Shown one piece after another: positions 1-7,179 of a stretch of 22,523 nt of DNA. Each line of letters begins with the position of its first letter. Position 1 is the stretch's first letter. The notes beneath the pieces were generated by a model. The model made no database searches, was not told the DNA's origin, and saw nothing but the letters and a program-made list of their open reading frames with translations. Made by a program: the position numbers and the translations under genes. This DNA comes from Patulibacter sp040675535 (GTDB lineage Bacteria; Actinomycetota; Thermoleophilia; Solirubrobacterales; Solirubrobacteraceae). Location of the stretch: positions 1 to 22,523 of the forward strand of contig NZ_JBFAPC010000095.1 of NCBI RefSeq assembly GCF_040675535.1, written 5' to 3'.

Positions 1-642
1 CAGGAGGGACGCCGCCGCGCGCGGATCGCCGGCCTCCGCGATCGCGCGGACGACCGCCACGCGCGGCGCGCCGGCGCGCAGCACCGCCCCGATCGTCGTC
101 GTGTCGATCCCGCCGATCGCGACGAACGGCAGCTCGCGCGACGCGGCGTGGGGGATCAGGCCGGTCCCGATCGCCGCGGTGCCGGCCTTCGTCGGCGTCG
201 CGTGGATCGGGCCGACGCCGATGTGGTCGGGGATCGCGCGCGGGTCGCGGTCCGGTCCGCCGTCGTGGGCGGCGTCGATCTGCTCCGCGCTGTGCGTCGA
301 CAGGCCGATCAGGAGGTCGTCGCCGACGATGCCGCGGGCCTCGGCGACCGCGAGGTCCTCCTGGCCGACGTGGACCGCGTCGGCGCCGCCGGCCAGGGCG
401 AGGTCGGGCCGGTCGTTGAGGACCAGCAGCGTCCCGGTGATGTCGCAGAGCTGGCGCAGGCCGCGCAGCGCGGCGACGAGCTCGTCGTCCGTCGCCGCCT
501 TGTCGCGGACCTGCACCGCGTCGACGCCCCCGGCGATCGCGTGGGTCGCGACGTCCAGCAGCGTGCGCCCGTTCGGCGCGAGCGGCGCCACCAGGTACAG
601 GTGGACGGCGGAAAAGCGCGCGCGACGCTCCTCGGGGGTCAT
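1..642 (-). CDS. thiE: Thiamine phosphate synthase (ThiE), C-terminus cut by window edge
   Basis: Joins hydroxymethylpyrimidine diphosphate to the thiazole phosphate to give thiamine phosphate in the cytosol. The minus frame from the ATG at 640-642 stays open for 214 codons to the left edge. It shows the TIM-barrel hallmarks in order: VQVRDK near residue 43, NDRPDLALAGGADAVHVGQ, GLSTHS, then IGVGPIHATPTKAG (the phosphate/thiazole loop) and VAIGGID. Family members are about 210-220 residues, so only a few C-terminal residues are probably missing. It lies 67 nt downstream of the small membrane-protein gene on the same strand and may be co-transcribed with it. No TPP aptamer (CUGAGA core) is visible just upstream on this strand, unlike the divergent thiO. 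Function is confident by motif recognition; ThiE versus a TenI-like paralogue is less certain, but TenI usually lacks the TPTKAG loop. Confidence 0.93.
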   Translation of the reverse strand, partial: MTPEERRARFSAVHLYLVAPLAPNGRTLLDVATHAIAGGVDAVQVRDKAATDDELVAALRGLRQLCDITGTLLVLNDRPDLALAGGADAVHVGQEDLAVAEARGIVGDDLLIGLSTHSAEQIDAAHDGGPDRDPRAIPDHIGVGPIHATPTKAGTAAIGTGLIPHAASRELPFVAIGGIDTTTIGAVLRAGAPRVAVVRAIAEAGDPRAAASLL

Positions 643-709
643 GGCGCAGCAGTGTGCCAGCCGGGCGGCGCCGGGGACCCCGCACGGACGAGCGCCCGGG
701 GCCGACGGG

Positions 710-1105
710 TCAGGCCGGCGGGGGCGGACCCTCGCCGCCCGGGTCGCCGTCGCCCGAGCGCGGGGGCGACCGCGGGAACCGCTCCTCGTACGGGTCCGGG
801 TCGCCCGGCGTGCGGCGCCCGTCGTCGCGGTCGGCGGGGTCGACCCACGGCTCGACCTCGTTGCCGGAGTAGAACCCGTTCCACGGCGTGGACCAGCGCT
901 CGGGGAACGCCGACCAGGCACCGCCGGTGACGCCGACGATGATCGCGAGCTCCAGGAGCAGGGCGCCGGCGCCCTCCAGATCGCCGACGCGGACCACCAC
1001 CTGCGCGAGCGGCAGGGCGACGAACAGCGTGACGACCGCCAGCAGCACCGCGCCGCCGGTCGTCGGGATGCGATCGAAGAGCCGGCGCTTCACCGGCGCG
1101 GACAC
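710..1105 (-). CDS. Small two-helix membrane protein, unknown function
   Basis: Not a family I recognise. From a GTG at 1103-1105 it gives 131 residues: a short basic N-terminus (VKRRLFDR), a hydrophobic helix at about 16-39, a second at about 45-66, then a soluble tail rich in Pro, Asp, Gly and Arg. Helix-loop-helix topology with both ends on the same side is likely. The frame stays open upstream to 1276, but that part is Pro/Ala-rich low complexity and would run into the TPP riboswitch region, so the GTG in front of the first basic cluster is preferred. It is 67 nt upstream of thiE on the same strand. A thiamine-related role cannot be argued from sequence; the neighbour is the only hint. 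Confidence 0.6.
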   Translation of the reverse strand: MSAPVKRRLFDRIPTTGGAVLLAVVTLFVALPLAQVVVRVGDLEGAGALLLELAIIVGVTGGAWSAFPERWSTPWNGFYSGNEVEPWVDPADRDDGRRTPGDPDPYEERFPRSPPRSGDGDPGGEGPPPPA

Positions 1106-1257
1106 TGGTGGCGGGGACGCACCGACCCAGCCTCCCACGGGTGGGTCCGCCGCGGGGCCGGTCGAGGGCGGGTGGCGCGGCCGACGGAGAGCGTCCGGCG
1201 GGCCCCGGGCGCCCGGGGGAGACGCCGGGGCGGCGAGGTCACCCGTGCACAGCGAGC

Positions 1258-1263
1258 TACCAT
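1258..1263 (+). promoter_or_regulatory. Possible -10 element for the thiO transcript
   Basis: TACCAT fits the actinobacterial TAnnnT pattern and would start transcription near 1270, just before the first base-paired position of the TPP aptamer at 1278. No convincing -35 was found. The call rests on position relative to the aptamer. The rest of 1106-1257 shows nothing I can assign. Confidence 0.35.
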
Positions 1264-1277
1264 CGGGAGCAGCCATC

Positions 1278-1360
1278 CGTGGCGGGAGCCCATCCGGGCT
1301 GAGAGGGGGACGTGACGTCCCCGACCGCCGAGCCGCCCGGTCATGCGGGCGCGCGACACG
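1278..1360 (+). ncRNA. TPP riboswitch (THI element)
   Basis: Binds thiamine pyrophosphate and represses the downstream thiazole genes. The sequence gives the full aptamer fold: P1 CGTG (1278-1281) with CACG (1357-1360); P2 GGCGG (1281-1285) with CCGCC (1325-1329), sharing one junction base with P1; P3 AGCCC with GGGCT (1287-1300); the invariant CUGAGA core at 1299-1304; an accessory hairpin GGGGAC/GTCCCC (1306-1322); and the P5 stem GCCCG/CGGGC (1335-1350) closing a GUCAUG loop, the counterpart of the conserved AUAAUG. The P1 3' strand ends two bases before the thiO ATG, and there is no room for a separate terminator. Control is therefore probably at translation start, by burying the initiation region when ligand is bound. 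That mechanism is inference; the aptamer is directly visible. Confidence 0.9.
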
Positions 1361-1362
1361 CC

Positions 1363-2697
1363 ATGCCCGCCGCCCCGTCCACCGACCGCCCGACCGACGT
1401 CCTCGTCGTGGGCGCCGGGCTCGCCGGGCTGCCGGTCGCGCTGGAGCTCGCCCGGCGCGGGGCGACCGTCCGGGTCGTCGACCGGGGCGCGCCCGGGTCG
1501 GGGACGAGCCACGTCGCCGCCGGGATGCTGGCGCCCGTCACCGAGGCGGAGCCCGACGACCCCGAGCACCTCGCCGTCGGCCGGGCCGGCCTGGAGCGCT
1601 GGCCGGCGTTTGCGGCGTCGCTGGCCGCCGAGTCCGGCATCGACCTGCCCCTGCACCGCGCGGGGACGCTCGCGATCGCGCGGGACCGCGACGAGGCCGA
1701 GGCGCTCGCCCGCTTCGCCGGCGTCTGCGGGCGCTTCGGCCTGCCGGTGCAGCGGGTCCTGCCGAGCGCCGCGCGACGCCTGGAGCCCGCCCTCGCCCCG
1801 ACCCTGCGTGGCGCCCTGTCGATCCCGGGGGACGCCGCCGTCGACCCGCGGCGGATGGTCGAGGCGCTCGTCGTGGCACTGCGGGAACGCGGGGTCGGGG
1901 CCGTGCGCGGCACGGTCGACCGGCTGCTGGTGGAGGGCCGGCGCGGGGCCGCCGCCGACGAGAGGACGAACACCCGCGACGAGCGCGTCGCGCTCGGCGA
2001 CGGGACGGACCTCCGCGCCGGCGACGGGACGGTCCTGCGCGCCACCGGCGTCGCGCTCGACGACGGGACGGTCCTGCGCGCCAGCGCGGTCGTCCTCGCC
2101 ACGGGGTCGTGGTCGATCGGCGGGATCCCGGAGGGCGCCCGCGTCCCGGTCCGCCCGGTCAAGGGCCAGCTCCTCGTCCTCCGCGACCCGTCGGGGCCCG
2201 GCCTGGTCGAGCGCGTCCTGCGCTTCGGTCCCGGGTACCTCGTGCCGCGCGGGGACGGCCGCTACGTCCTGGGCGCGACGACCGAGGAGCGCGGCTTCGA
2301 CACGACCACGACGGCGTGGGCGCTGCACGACCTGCTGCGCGACGGCTTCGAGCTCGTCCCCGGGCTGTTGGACCTCGAGGTCGAGGAGACCCTCGCCGGC
2401 CTGCGCCCGACCACCCCCGACGCGCTGCCGGCGATCGGCCCGGCGGCCGGCGTCGACGGCCTCTGGTGGGCGACGGGCCACCACCGCAACGGGGTGCTGC
2501 TCGCGCCGCTGACCGGCGAGCTGGTCGCGGCGGCGATGGCCGGAGAGGACCCGGCCGACGTCGCCGCCCTCGTCGCCCCGGCGCGCTTCGCCGGCCGGCG
2601 GTCGCCGGGGCCGGGTGCGGTCTCCGCCGATCCGCCCGCCCCGCCCGGCCCCACCGATCCGCCCCGTCACCCCGTCCCGGAGGACGCCCGTGCCTGA
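1363..2697 (+). CDS. thiO: Glycine oxidase ThiO, FAD-dependent
   Basis: Oxidises glycine to dehydroglycine, the iminoacetate used by ThiG to build the thiazole ring. The N-terminus has the Rossmann FAD motif VVGAGLAGL (about residues 16-24) followed by the acidic end of strand 2 (RVVD). The C-terminus has the D-amino-acid-oxidase-type GLRPTTPDALPAIGP and a WWATGHHRNG FAD/substrate segment. Length is 444 residues, somewhat long for the family. The start is placed at ATG 1363: an in-frame GTG at 1312 exists but lies inside the TPP aptamer's accessory hairpin, so it cannot be a sensible start. No Shine-Dalgarno precedes 1363. The protein contains three near-copies of a DGTxLRA strand around residues 212-241. 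thiS overlaps its last 8 nt, so the pair is translationally coupled. Confidence 0.93.
   Translation: MPAAPSTDRPTDVLVVGAGLAGLPVALELARRGATVRVVDRGAPGSGTSHVAAGMLAPVTEAEPDDPEHLAVGRAGLERWPAFAASLAAESGIDLPLHRAGTLAIARDRDEAEALARFAGVCGRFGLPVQRVLPSAARRLEPALAPTLRGALSIPGDAAVDPRRMVEALVVALRERGVGAVRGTVDRLLVEGRRGAAADERTNTRDERVALGDGTDLRAGDGTVLRATGVALDDGTVLRASAVVLATGSWSIGGIPEGARVPVRPVKGQLLVLRDPSGPGLVERVLRFGPGYLVPRGDGRYVLGATTEERGFDTTTTAWALHDLLRDGFELVPGLLDLEVEETLAGLRPTTPDALPAIGPAAGVDGLWWATGHHRNGVLLAPLTGELVAAAMAGEDPADVAALVAPARFAGRRSPGPGAVSADPPAPPGPTDPPRHPVPEDARA
1999..2083 (+). repeat. Internal triplicated segment in thiO
   Basis: Three copies of a 21-22 bp unit beginning GACGGGACGG occur at 1999-2019, 2023-2044 and 2062-2083; the last two are identical over 22 bp. 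They encode GDGTDLRA, GDGTVLRA and DDGTVLRA. In ordinary FAD oxidoreductases of this family a single such strand precedes the VVLATG segment, so this looks like an in-frame microduplication of one beta-strand. Confidence 0.8.
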
Positions 2698-2899
2698 GAC
2701 CGTCACCGTCAACGGCGAGCCGCGCGCGGCCGCCGGCCGCTCCGTCGCCGAGCTCGTCGTCGACATGGGCCTGCCCGCCGACGGCCGCGGCGTCGCGGTC
2801 GCGATCGGCGGCGAGGTCGTCGCGCGCGGCACCTGGCCGTCGCGCGCGCTGGTCGCGGGCGAGCTCGTCGAGGTGCTCGTCGCGATGCAGGGCGGCTGA
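2690..2899 (+). CDS. thiS: Sulfur carrier protein ThiS
   Basis: Small ubiquitin-fold protein that carries thiocarboxylate sulfur to ThiG. The GTG at 2690 gives 69 residues beginning with an ETVTVNGE strand and ending in the required GG C-terminus (VLVAMQGG), the residue pair that is adenylated and thiolated. A good Shine-Dalgarno GGAGGA (2679-2684) lies 5 nt ahead of this GTG, inside the end of thiO. The start overlaps the thiO stop by 8 nt, a standard translational-coupling arrangement. A longer in-frame start at 2615 exists but adds a proline-rich stretch that overlaps thiO and does not fit the family length of about 65-70. Its partner ThiG is encoded 4.4 kb downstream; the ThiF adenylyltransferase is not in the window. 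Confidence 0.93.
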   Translation: MPETVTVNGEPRAAAGRSVAELVVDMGLPADGRGVAVAIGGEVVARGTWPSRALVAGELVEVLVAMQGG

Positions 2900-2959
2900 G
2901 CCGCCGGGCCCGACGGCGTCGTCCGGCGCTCGCGAGGGCGGCCCCCGCGTCGCCTTCGT

Positions 2960-2976
2960 CGCCTCGAACCGAGGCG
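2960..2976. terminator. Candidate hairpin between convergent thiS and peptidase genes
   Basis: CGCCTCG and CGAGGCG form a perfect 7-bp stem with an AAC loop. It lies in the 134-nt convergent gap and could end transcription from both sides. No T-tract follows, as is common in very GC-rich actinobacteria. Confidence 0.4.
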
Positions 2977-3033
2977 TGCACCGCCCGCGCGGCCGCGGAC
3001 GGTCGCTACGCGTGGGGCCGGCGCCCGGCGGAC

Positions 3034-4044
3034 CTACCCCTTGTCGCCGAGGTTCTTGTTCAGCCAGTCGGTGACGGTCTTCGCGGCGCCCTCGGCCTGG
3101 CCGGCGATGTCCTTGAACGCGCCCTGGAACTTGTCGCGGTAGTGCTCGGCGGCGGCCTTGGCCTCGGCGCGGACGTCGGGGTCCTCCTCGCCGCGCTTGG
3201 GGTAGACGCCGTCGCGGATCCGCTCGTAGTCGCCGCTCTTGACCCAGTCCATGAGCTCGTGCGCGCGCTTGACCGACAGCGGGTGGGTGGAGCCGAGCTC
3301 CAGGCTGATCTTCGTCCGCAGGCCGATCCCCCGGCTGCGCTTGCCGTAGTCGTCGGCCTGGGCGAGGAAGGCGCCGAGGTCGAGGCGGTCCGCGGCGGTG
3401 CCGGCCGACAGCGACATCAGGGTCTTGCAGACGAGCAGCGGGTCCTGCACGACGAGCGCGGCGATCCGGTCGCAGGTGAGCTCCGCCGCGCGGGACCACT
3501 CCAGCAGCGCGTTGCGGACCGCCATCAGCGGCAGCGCGGTCGGCAGCGACTTGTTCAGGACGCTGCCGCCGAGGCTCATGATGATCTGCAGCACGGTGCC
3601 GTAGAGGACGTGGTCGCACATCACGTGCGCGGCCTCGTGGGCCAGGACGACCTGCTGCTGGGCGGGGTCGAGCTGGTCGATGACCTGCGAGTGCACGAGC
3701 ACCAGCGGGTCGCCGGCGCCGATCGTCAGCGCGTTGGAGAACGGGAACGCCGCGAGGTACAGCTCCGGCGTCCGCGGCAGGTCCAGCGTCGTGTACGCGC
3801 TGCGGTGCAGGTTGTAGATGTCGGGCAGCTGCTGGTGCGACAGCCGCACGGACGACGCGAGCAGGTTCTGCCGCAGCGCCCGCTCGTAGCCGAGCTCGAT
3901 GAGCTTGCGGGCGATCGCGTTGATCCCGGGGATCGTGTTCAGCGCGGCGGTCGCGGCCCGGTCGGCGGGGTGGCGGAGGATCTGGGGGTCCAGCTCCTTC
4001 AGCACGTAGCCGGGGACGGGGAGGTCGTCGTCGTCGCCGCTCAT
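3034..4044 (-). CDS. M48-family zinc metallopeptidase
   Basis: Predicted zinc-dependent endopeptidase. The 336-residue product has VVLAHEAAHVMCDH at about 132-145, giving the HEXXH zinc/catalytic motif (H136, E137, H140). The third ligand is probably E188 in AAELTCDR, where the family usually reads EFEADR. A 'STHPLSVKRAHEL' segment near 255 matches the conserved substrate-side 'HP' motif of M48 enzymes. Unlike HtpX there are no clear N-terminal transmembrane helices; only residues 150-175 are moderately hydrophobic. The C-terminal ~60 residues are charged and helical, a tail I do not recognise. The ATG at 4044 is preceded 6 nt upstream by TAGCCT on the same strand, so the mRNA is probably leaderless. 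It is the last minus-strand gene before the convergent thiOS unit. Confidence 0.85.
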   Translation of the reverse strand: MSGDDDDLPVPGYVLKELDPQILRHPADRAATAALNTIPGINAIARKLIELGYERALRQNLLASSVRLSHQQLPDIYNLHRSAYTTLDLPRTPELYLAAFPFSNALTIGAGDPLVLVHSQVIDQLDPAQQQVVLAHEAAHVMCDHVLYGTVLQIIMSLGGSVLNKSLPTALPLMAVRNALLEWSRAAELTCDRIAALVVQDPLLVCKTLMSLSAGTAADRLDLGAFLAQADDYGKRSRGIGLRTKISLELGSTHPLSVKRAHELMDWVKSGDYERIRDGVYPKRGEEDPDVRAEAKAAAEHYRDKFQGAFKDIAGQAEGAAKTVTDWLNKNLGDKG

Positions 4045-4050
4045 GGGCCG

Positions 4051-4056
4051 AGGCTA
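4051..4056 (-). promoter_or_regulatory. -10 element, leaderless promoter of the M48 gene
   Basis: Minus-strand TAGCCT ends 6 nt before the ATG at 4044, which places the transcription start at or next to the A of the start codon. The rest of the 139-nt gap (4057-4183) shows no other assignable element. Confidence 0.5.
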
Positions 4057-4183
4057 CTGGCCGGTGAGCGGCTGCACGCCACCGCCGGGTGAACCGGCAG
4101 CGGGCCGGACGGCTCGGGCGGCGACGATCGGTCGCGCCGGGAGCCGGCGCCGCCGCGCGCTGCGGCTCGCCGGCCGCGGGGGC

Positions 4184-4624
4184 TCAGGAGCAGCGGGGGA
4201 GACCGCCCACGCGGGTGCCGTCCTTCCACGGCTCGGTCGGGCCGTAGTAGGACCCCTGCATCCAGAGGCGATCGGCGGAGCCCGCGTCGCGCAGCACCGT
4301 CCGGATCTCGCCGTCCCGCCAGCGGGAGGGAGTCTTCGAGTCGACCTGCTGCTCCGCGGCGCGACGCGTCACGACGGCCCAGATGCCGATGCCGTGCGTC
4401 GGGGCGTCCTGGCTGCGGCTCGTCAGCTCGCTGACCGTGCGCACCCACCACGGGCCGTCGGTGCGGTGACGCTCGCGGCAGGCGTAGTGCCGGAACGCGT
4501 CGCCGCGGACGTACTCCCACGAGCCGCTCGGTCGGGCGTCGGCGACGGACGGGAGCGCGAGGACGGAGGCCGCGAGCACGAGGGCGGAGAGCGTCGCGGT
4601 GCGGCGGGGGATGGTGGGGGCCAT
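4184..4624 (-). CDS. Small secreted protein, unknown function
   Basis: 146 residues with a clear Sec signal peptide: basic start (IPRRTATLS), hydrophobic core at about 12-25 and a probable cleavage after SVADA near residue 30. The mature domain of about 115 residues is Trp/Arg-rich and has only two cysteines (C49 and C145), well placed for one disulfide joining its two ends. No lipobox, no LPxTG and no catalytic motif are visible, and I do not recognise the family. The gene starts 10 nt after the stop of the decarboxylase on the same strand, but it also has its own TAGGAT -10-like hexamer. It could thus be read through from the decarboxylase or expressed alone. Confidence 0.7.
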   Translation of the reverse strand: MAPTIPRRTATLSALVLAASVLALPSVADARPSGSWEYVRGDAFRHYACRERHRTDGPWWVRTVSELTSRSQDAPTHGIGIWAVVTRRAAEQQVDSKTPSRWRDGEIRTVLRDAGSADRLWMQGSYYGPTEPWKDGTRVGGLPRCS

Positions 4625-4630
4625 GCGGGA

Positions 4631-4636
4631 ATCCTA
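4631..4636 (-). promoter_or_regulatory. -10 element overlapping the decarboxylase stop codon
   Basis: Minus-strand TAGGAT ends 6 nt before the secreted-protein ATG. Its first three bases are the TAG stop codon of the upstream decarboxylase. The same 6-nt spacing is seen at other starts in the window. Confidence 0.45.
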
Positions 4637-6142
4637 CGAGGCGCCTTGCCGCTCGCCGTAGCCGGCCGGCAGGACCCGGATCGTCCGGAGCGCCGGGTCG
4701 GCCGCGCCGTGCAGCCGGGCGCCGGCGTCGACGAGCCGGCGCAGGTAGGTGACGATCTCGGGCGTGACGCGCTCGCCCGGCAGCAGGGCCGGGATCCCCG
4801 GCGGGTAGCCGGCGATCGACTCGCACGAGATCCGGCCCTCGGCCGCGGCGAGGTCGGCGTCGACGGTCTCGCCGGGCCCGAGGAACGCGTCCCGCGGCGG
4901 CAGCACCGACACGGCGTCGGGCGCCCGCGGCGCGGGGACGGTCGTGCCGCCGCCGGGCCGGCGCAGCCGCGAGGCGATCTCGTCGAGGTCCCCGCCGACC
5001 CGCTGCAGGGCGACGGGGTCCTCGCCGATCCCGAGCAGCAGCACGACGACGGCGTGCGTGGCGAGCTCGACGTTGACGTCGTAGCGCTCGCGCAGCGCGT
5101 CGGCGACCTCGTAGCCCGTGCGGCCGATCCCGCGGACGTCGACGACGACCCGCAGCGGGTCCCAGCCGCCGACGCCGGGCATGTGGCGGACGTCGGCGTC
5201 GAGGACGTCGAGGCCCTCGGTGCGGCGGATCTTCACGTGCAGCGTCGCGACGGAGGCGATCGTCTCGTGCAGCATCGCCTCGCCGTGGACGGCGATCTGG
5301 CGGCGCGCGGCGTCGAGCGAGCCCATCAGCAGCGACGACGGCGACGTCGAGCGGAGCAGCCGCAGCGTGCGCGCGACGGCGTCGATCGGGACCCGGCCGG
5401 TGTCCGCCACGTGGAGCATCGCGCTCTGCGTCAGCGACCCGGCGATCTTGTGGGTGCTGGTGAGGACGGCGTCGGCGCCCAGGCGCAGCGCGCTCTCGGG
5501 CACCCCGGGATGGAAGCCGAAGTGCGGCCCCCACGACTGGTCGACCACCAGCGGCACGCCGGCCTCGTGGGCGACGTCCGCCAGCGCCGAGATGTCGGCG
5601 GCGATCCCGTAGTAGGTGGGGGAGACCACGAACGCGGCCCGAGGGATGTCGTCCCCCACCCGCCCCGCGGCCAGCGCGGTCCGCAGTGCCTCGGCGGCGA
5701 CGCCGAGTGCCATGCCGAGGTCCTCGTCGTACTCCGGTGCGACGAAGGACGGGGTCCCGCCCGACAGCACGAGCCCGTCGACGATCGACGCGTGCGAGTT
5801 GCGCTGCACGACGACGTGGGCACCCTGCGGCGCGAGCGCCAGCGTCAGCGCGTGGTTGCCCTGCGTCGCCCCGTTGGTGAGGAAGAACGTGCGGGCCGCG
5901 CCGTGCGCCTCGGCCGCCAGGGTCTCGGCGCGCTCGTACGGCGTGGGCGACTGGCCGGCGTCGACCCCGTGGATGTCCTGCGGGATGTCCAGCGCCAGCG
6001 CGTTGTCGCCGATCCCGTACCGCAGGCCCGGGTCGGCGCTGCGCCCGCCCTTGTGCCCGGGGACGTGGAACCGCGACGCCCCGCGCAGGCCGTAGGCGAC
6101 GAGCGCGTCGAAGTAGGGAGCGGTGGGCTGCGGGTCGGTCAC
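4634..6142 (-). CDS. Orn/Lys/Arg-type PLP-dependent decarboxylase
   Basis: Fold type I PLP enzyme of the Orn/Lys/Arg decarboxylase major domain, in the short (about 500-residue) Bacillus SpeA-like class; the probable product is a polyamine precursor such as agmatine or cadaverine. Motifs from the GTG start at 6142: SRFHVPGHKGG (23-33), FFLTNGATQGNHA (PLP phosphate/ring region, ~86-98), RNSHASIVDG (~114-123), VVDQSWGPHFGF with the ring-nitrogen Asp at ~201, and TSTHKIAGSLTQ with the Schiff-base lysine at ~232. The C-terminal domain has GYPPGIPALLPGE. The frame is open to 6289, but the added 49 residues are Pro/Arg low complexity and the conserved region begins just after the GTG, which has GGAG 4-7 nt upstream. 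Substrate cannot be decided from sequence. Confidence 0.9.
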   Translation of the reverse strand: MTDPQPTAPYFDALVAYGLRGASRFHVPGHKGGRSADPGLRYGIGDNALALDIPQDIHGVDAGQSPTPYERAETLAAEAHGAARTFFLTNGATQGNHALTLALAPQGAHVVVQRNSHASIVDGLVLSGGTPSFVAPEYDEDLGMALGVAAEALRTALAAGRVGDDIPRAAFVVSPTYYGIAADISALADVAHEAGVPLVVDQSWGPHFGFHPGVPESALRLGADAVLTSTHKIAGSLTQSAMLHVADTGRVPIDAVARTLRLLRSTSPSSLLMGSLDAARRQIAVHGEAMLHETIASVATLHVKIRRTEGLDVLDADVRHMPGVGGWDPLRVVVDVRGIGRTGYEVADALRERYDVNVELATHAVVVLLLGIGEDPVALQRVGGDLDEIASRLRRPGGGTTVPAPRAPDAVSVLPPRDAFLGPGETVDADLAAAEGRISCESIAGYPPGIPALLPGERVTPEIVTYLRRLVDAGARLHGAADPALRTIRVLPAGYGERQGAS

Positions 6143-6339
6143 GATCTCCGCAGACGGTACGGGTCGGCCCGGTCCCCGAACGCGCGACGGACCGCCGACG
6201 ATCCGGGGGCGGGAGGCGACGCGGCGTCGCGTCACCGGGCCCGGCGGCGGAAGGGCGGGCTGGCCGTCCGGGCCGGCGCCGACGGGCACGCGCCCTTCAC
6301 CCGCGCGCGCCGTCCGTCGCCGACCGCGAAGATCGGGCG

Positions 6340-6993
6340 ATGCCGACCCTCCCCGACGGCCGCGGCGTTCGCGGGCTGACGATCGACGCGATGGGCTGCC
6401 TGGTCACGCTCGAGGATCCCATCCCGGCGCTGGGCCGCCTGGTCACGGATCGGGGCGAGCCGCGCGGCCGCGACGCCCTGAAGGCCGCGCTGAAGGCCGA
6501 GATCGCGCACTACCGGGCGCGCCACGCCGACGCCCGGGACGCCCCCGCGATGCGGGGCCTGCAGCGCGAGTGCGCGGAGCTGATCGCCCGCGAGCTCGCT
6601 CTGGCGACGCCGGTCGACGAGGCGTTCGTCGACGGCTTCCTCGCGACCCTGGAGTTCACCGTCCTGCCGGGCGTCGTCCCCGCGCTCCAGCGCCTGCGGG
6701 AGGCCGCGGTGCCGATGGTCGTCGTCTCCAACTGGGATTGGGGCCTGCCGCAGCACCTCGAGCGGCTCGGCCTGGCGCCGTACTTCGCCGGCGTCGTGAC
6801 GTCGGGCGGCGAGGGCGTCGCGAAGCCGGACCCGCGGATCTTCGCCCCGGCGCTCGCGATCCTCGGGCTGCCGGCGGACGCGGTCGCGCACCTGGGCGAC
6901 GAGGACGTCGACCGCGACGGCGCGGCGGCCGCGGGCCTGGCCTTCCTGGAGCCGCCCGTGGCGACGCTGCCGGAGCGGATCGGGGTGGCCTGA
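6340..6993 (+). CDS. HAD-superfamily hydrolase with atypical motif I
   Basis: Haloacid-dehalogenase-like hydrolase of 217 residues with a cap after motif I (class IA layout). Motif I reads LTIDAMGCLV (D16), motif II VVVSNWDWG (S130), motif III VAKPDPRIF (K162) and motif IV HLGDEDVDRDG (D187, acidic E188/D191). In ordinary HAD phosphatases motif I is DxDGT; here the second Asp, the general acid/base, is Met and the Thr is Cys. This argues against a standard phosphomonoesterase and fits a dehalogenase-type or otherwise altered enzyme; the nucleophile Asp is kept. It is transcribed divergently from the decarboxylase across a 197-nt gap (6143-6339) in which I see no assignable operator. The start at ATG 6340 lacks a clear Shine-Dalgarno. 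Confidence 0.85.
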   Translation: MPTLPDGRGVRGLTIDAMGCLVTLEDPIPALGRLVTDRGEPRGRDALKAALKAEIAHYRARHADARDAPAMRGLQRECAELIARELALATPVDEAFVDGFLATLEFTVLPGVVPALQRLREAAVPMVVVSNWDWGLPQHLERLGLAPYFAGVVTSGGEGVAKPDPRIFAPALAILGLPADAVAHLGDEDVDRDGAAAAGLAFLEPPVATLPERIGVA

Positions 6994-7023
6994 GGCCTCC
7001 GGGCTGCGGCCCTCGACTCGCGG

Positions 7024-7151
7024 CCTCGCGCGCGCCGCCCCTCGGGCCCGTGCCTCGGGCCACCGCCTCGGGACCTGACCCCAGCCCTGGCCGCCGACCC
7101 TCCTCGCGCGCCACCGCCTCCGGCGGTGCCTCGGGTCACCGCCTCCGGCCC
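7024..7151. repeat. Degenerate ~50-bp direct repeat, period about 78
   Basis: Two related segments, 7024-7075 and 7102-7151, both start CCTCGCGCGC and contain the block GTGCCTCGGG(C/T)CACCGCCTC. They occupy the first half of the 301-nt gene-free stretch 6994-7294; the second half holds the 46-bp palindrome and the thiG promoter. Reading frames through it look like composition artefacts. Confidence 0.6.
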
Positions 7152-7179
7152 CCCTGGCGGACGACGCACGTCGGTCGCC

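Noticed and set aside
643..709. TPP riboswitch for thiE
   Set aside because: No CUGAGA core or P3/P5-like stems on the minus strand in the short gap or in the upstream gene's leader.
1312..1362. GTG 1312 as the ThiO start
   Set aside because: It lies inside the TPP aptamer's accessory stem, and the extra 17 residues encode aptamer sequence.
888..3074. Very long plus-strand open frame (728 codons)
   Set aside because: It is a shadow of thiO/thiS: Arg/Pro/Gly/Ala-rich with no domain, created by high GC. The real proteins in the other frame have clear motifs.
4043..6379. 778-codon plus-strand open frame
   Set aside because: Antisense to the secreted protein and the PLP decarboxylase, and composed of Arg/Val/Asp/Gly complement patterns; no family resemblance.
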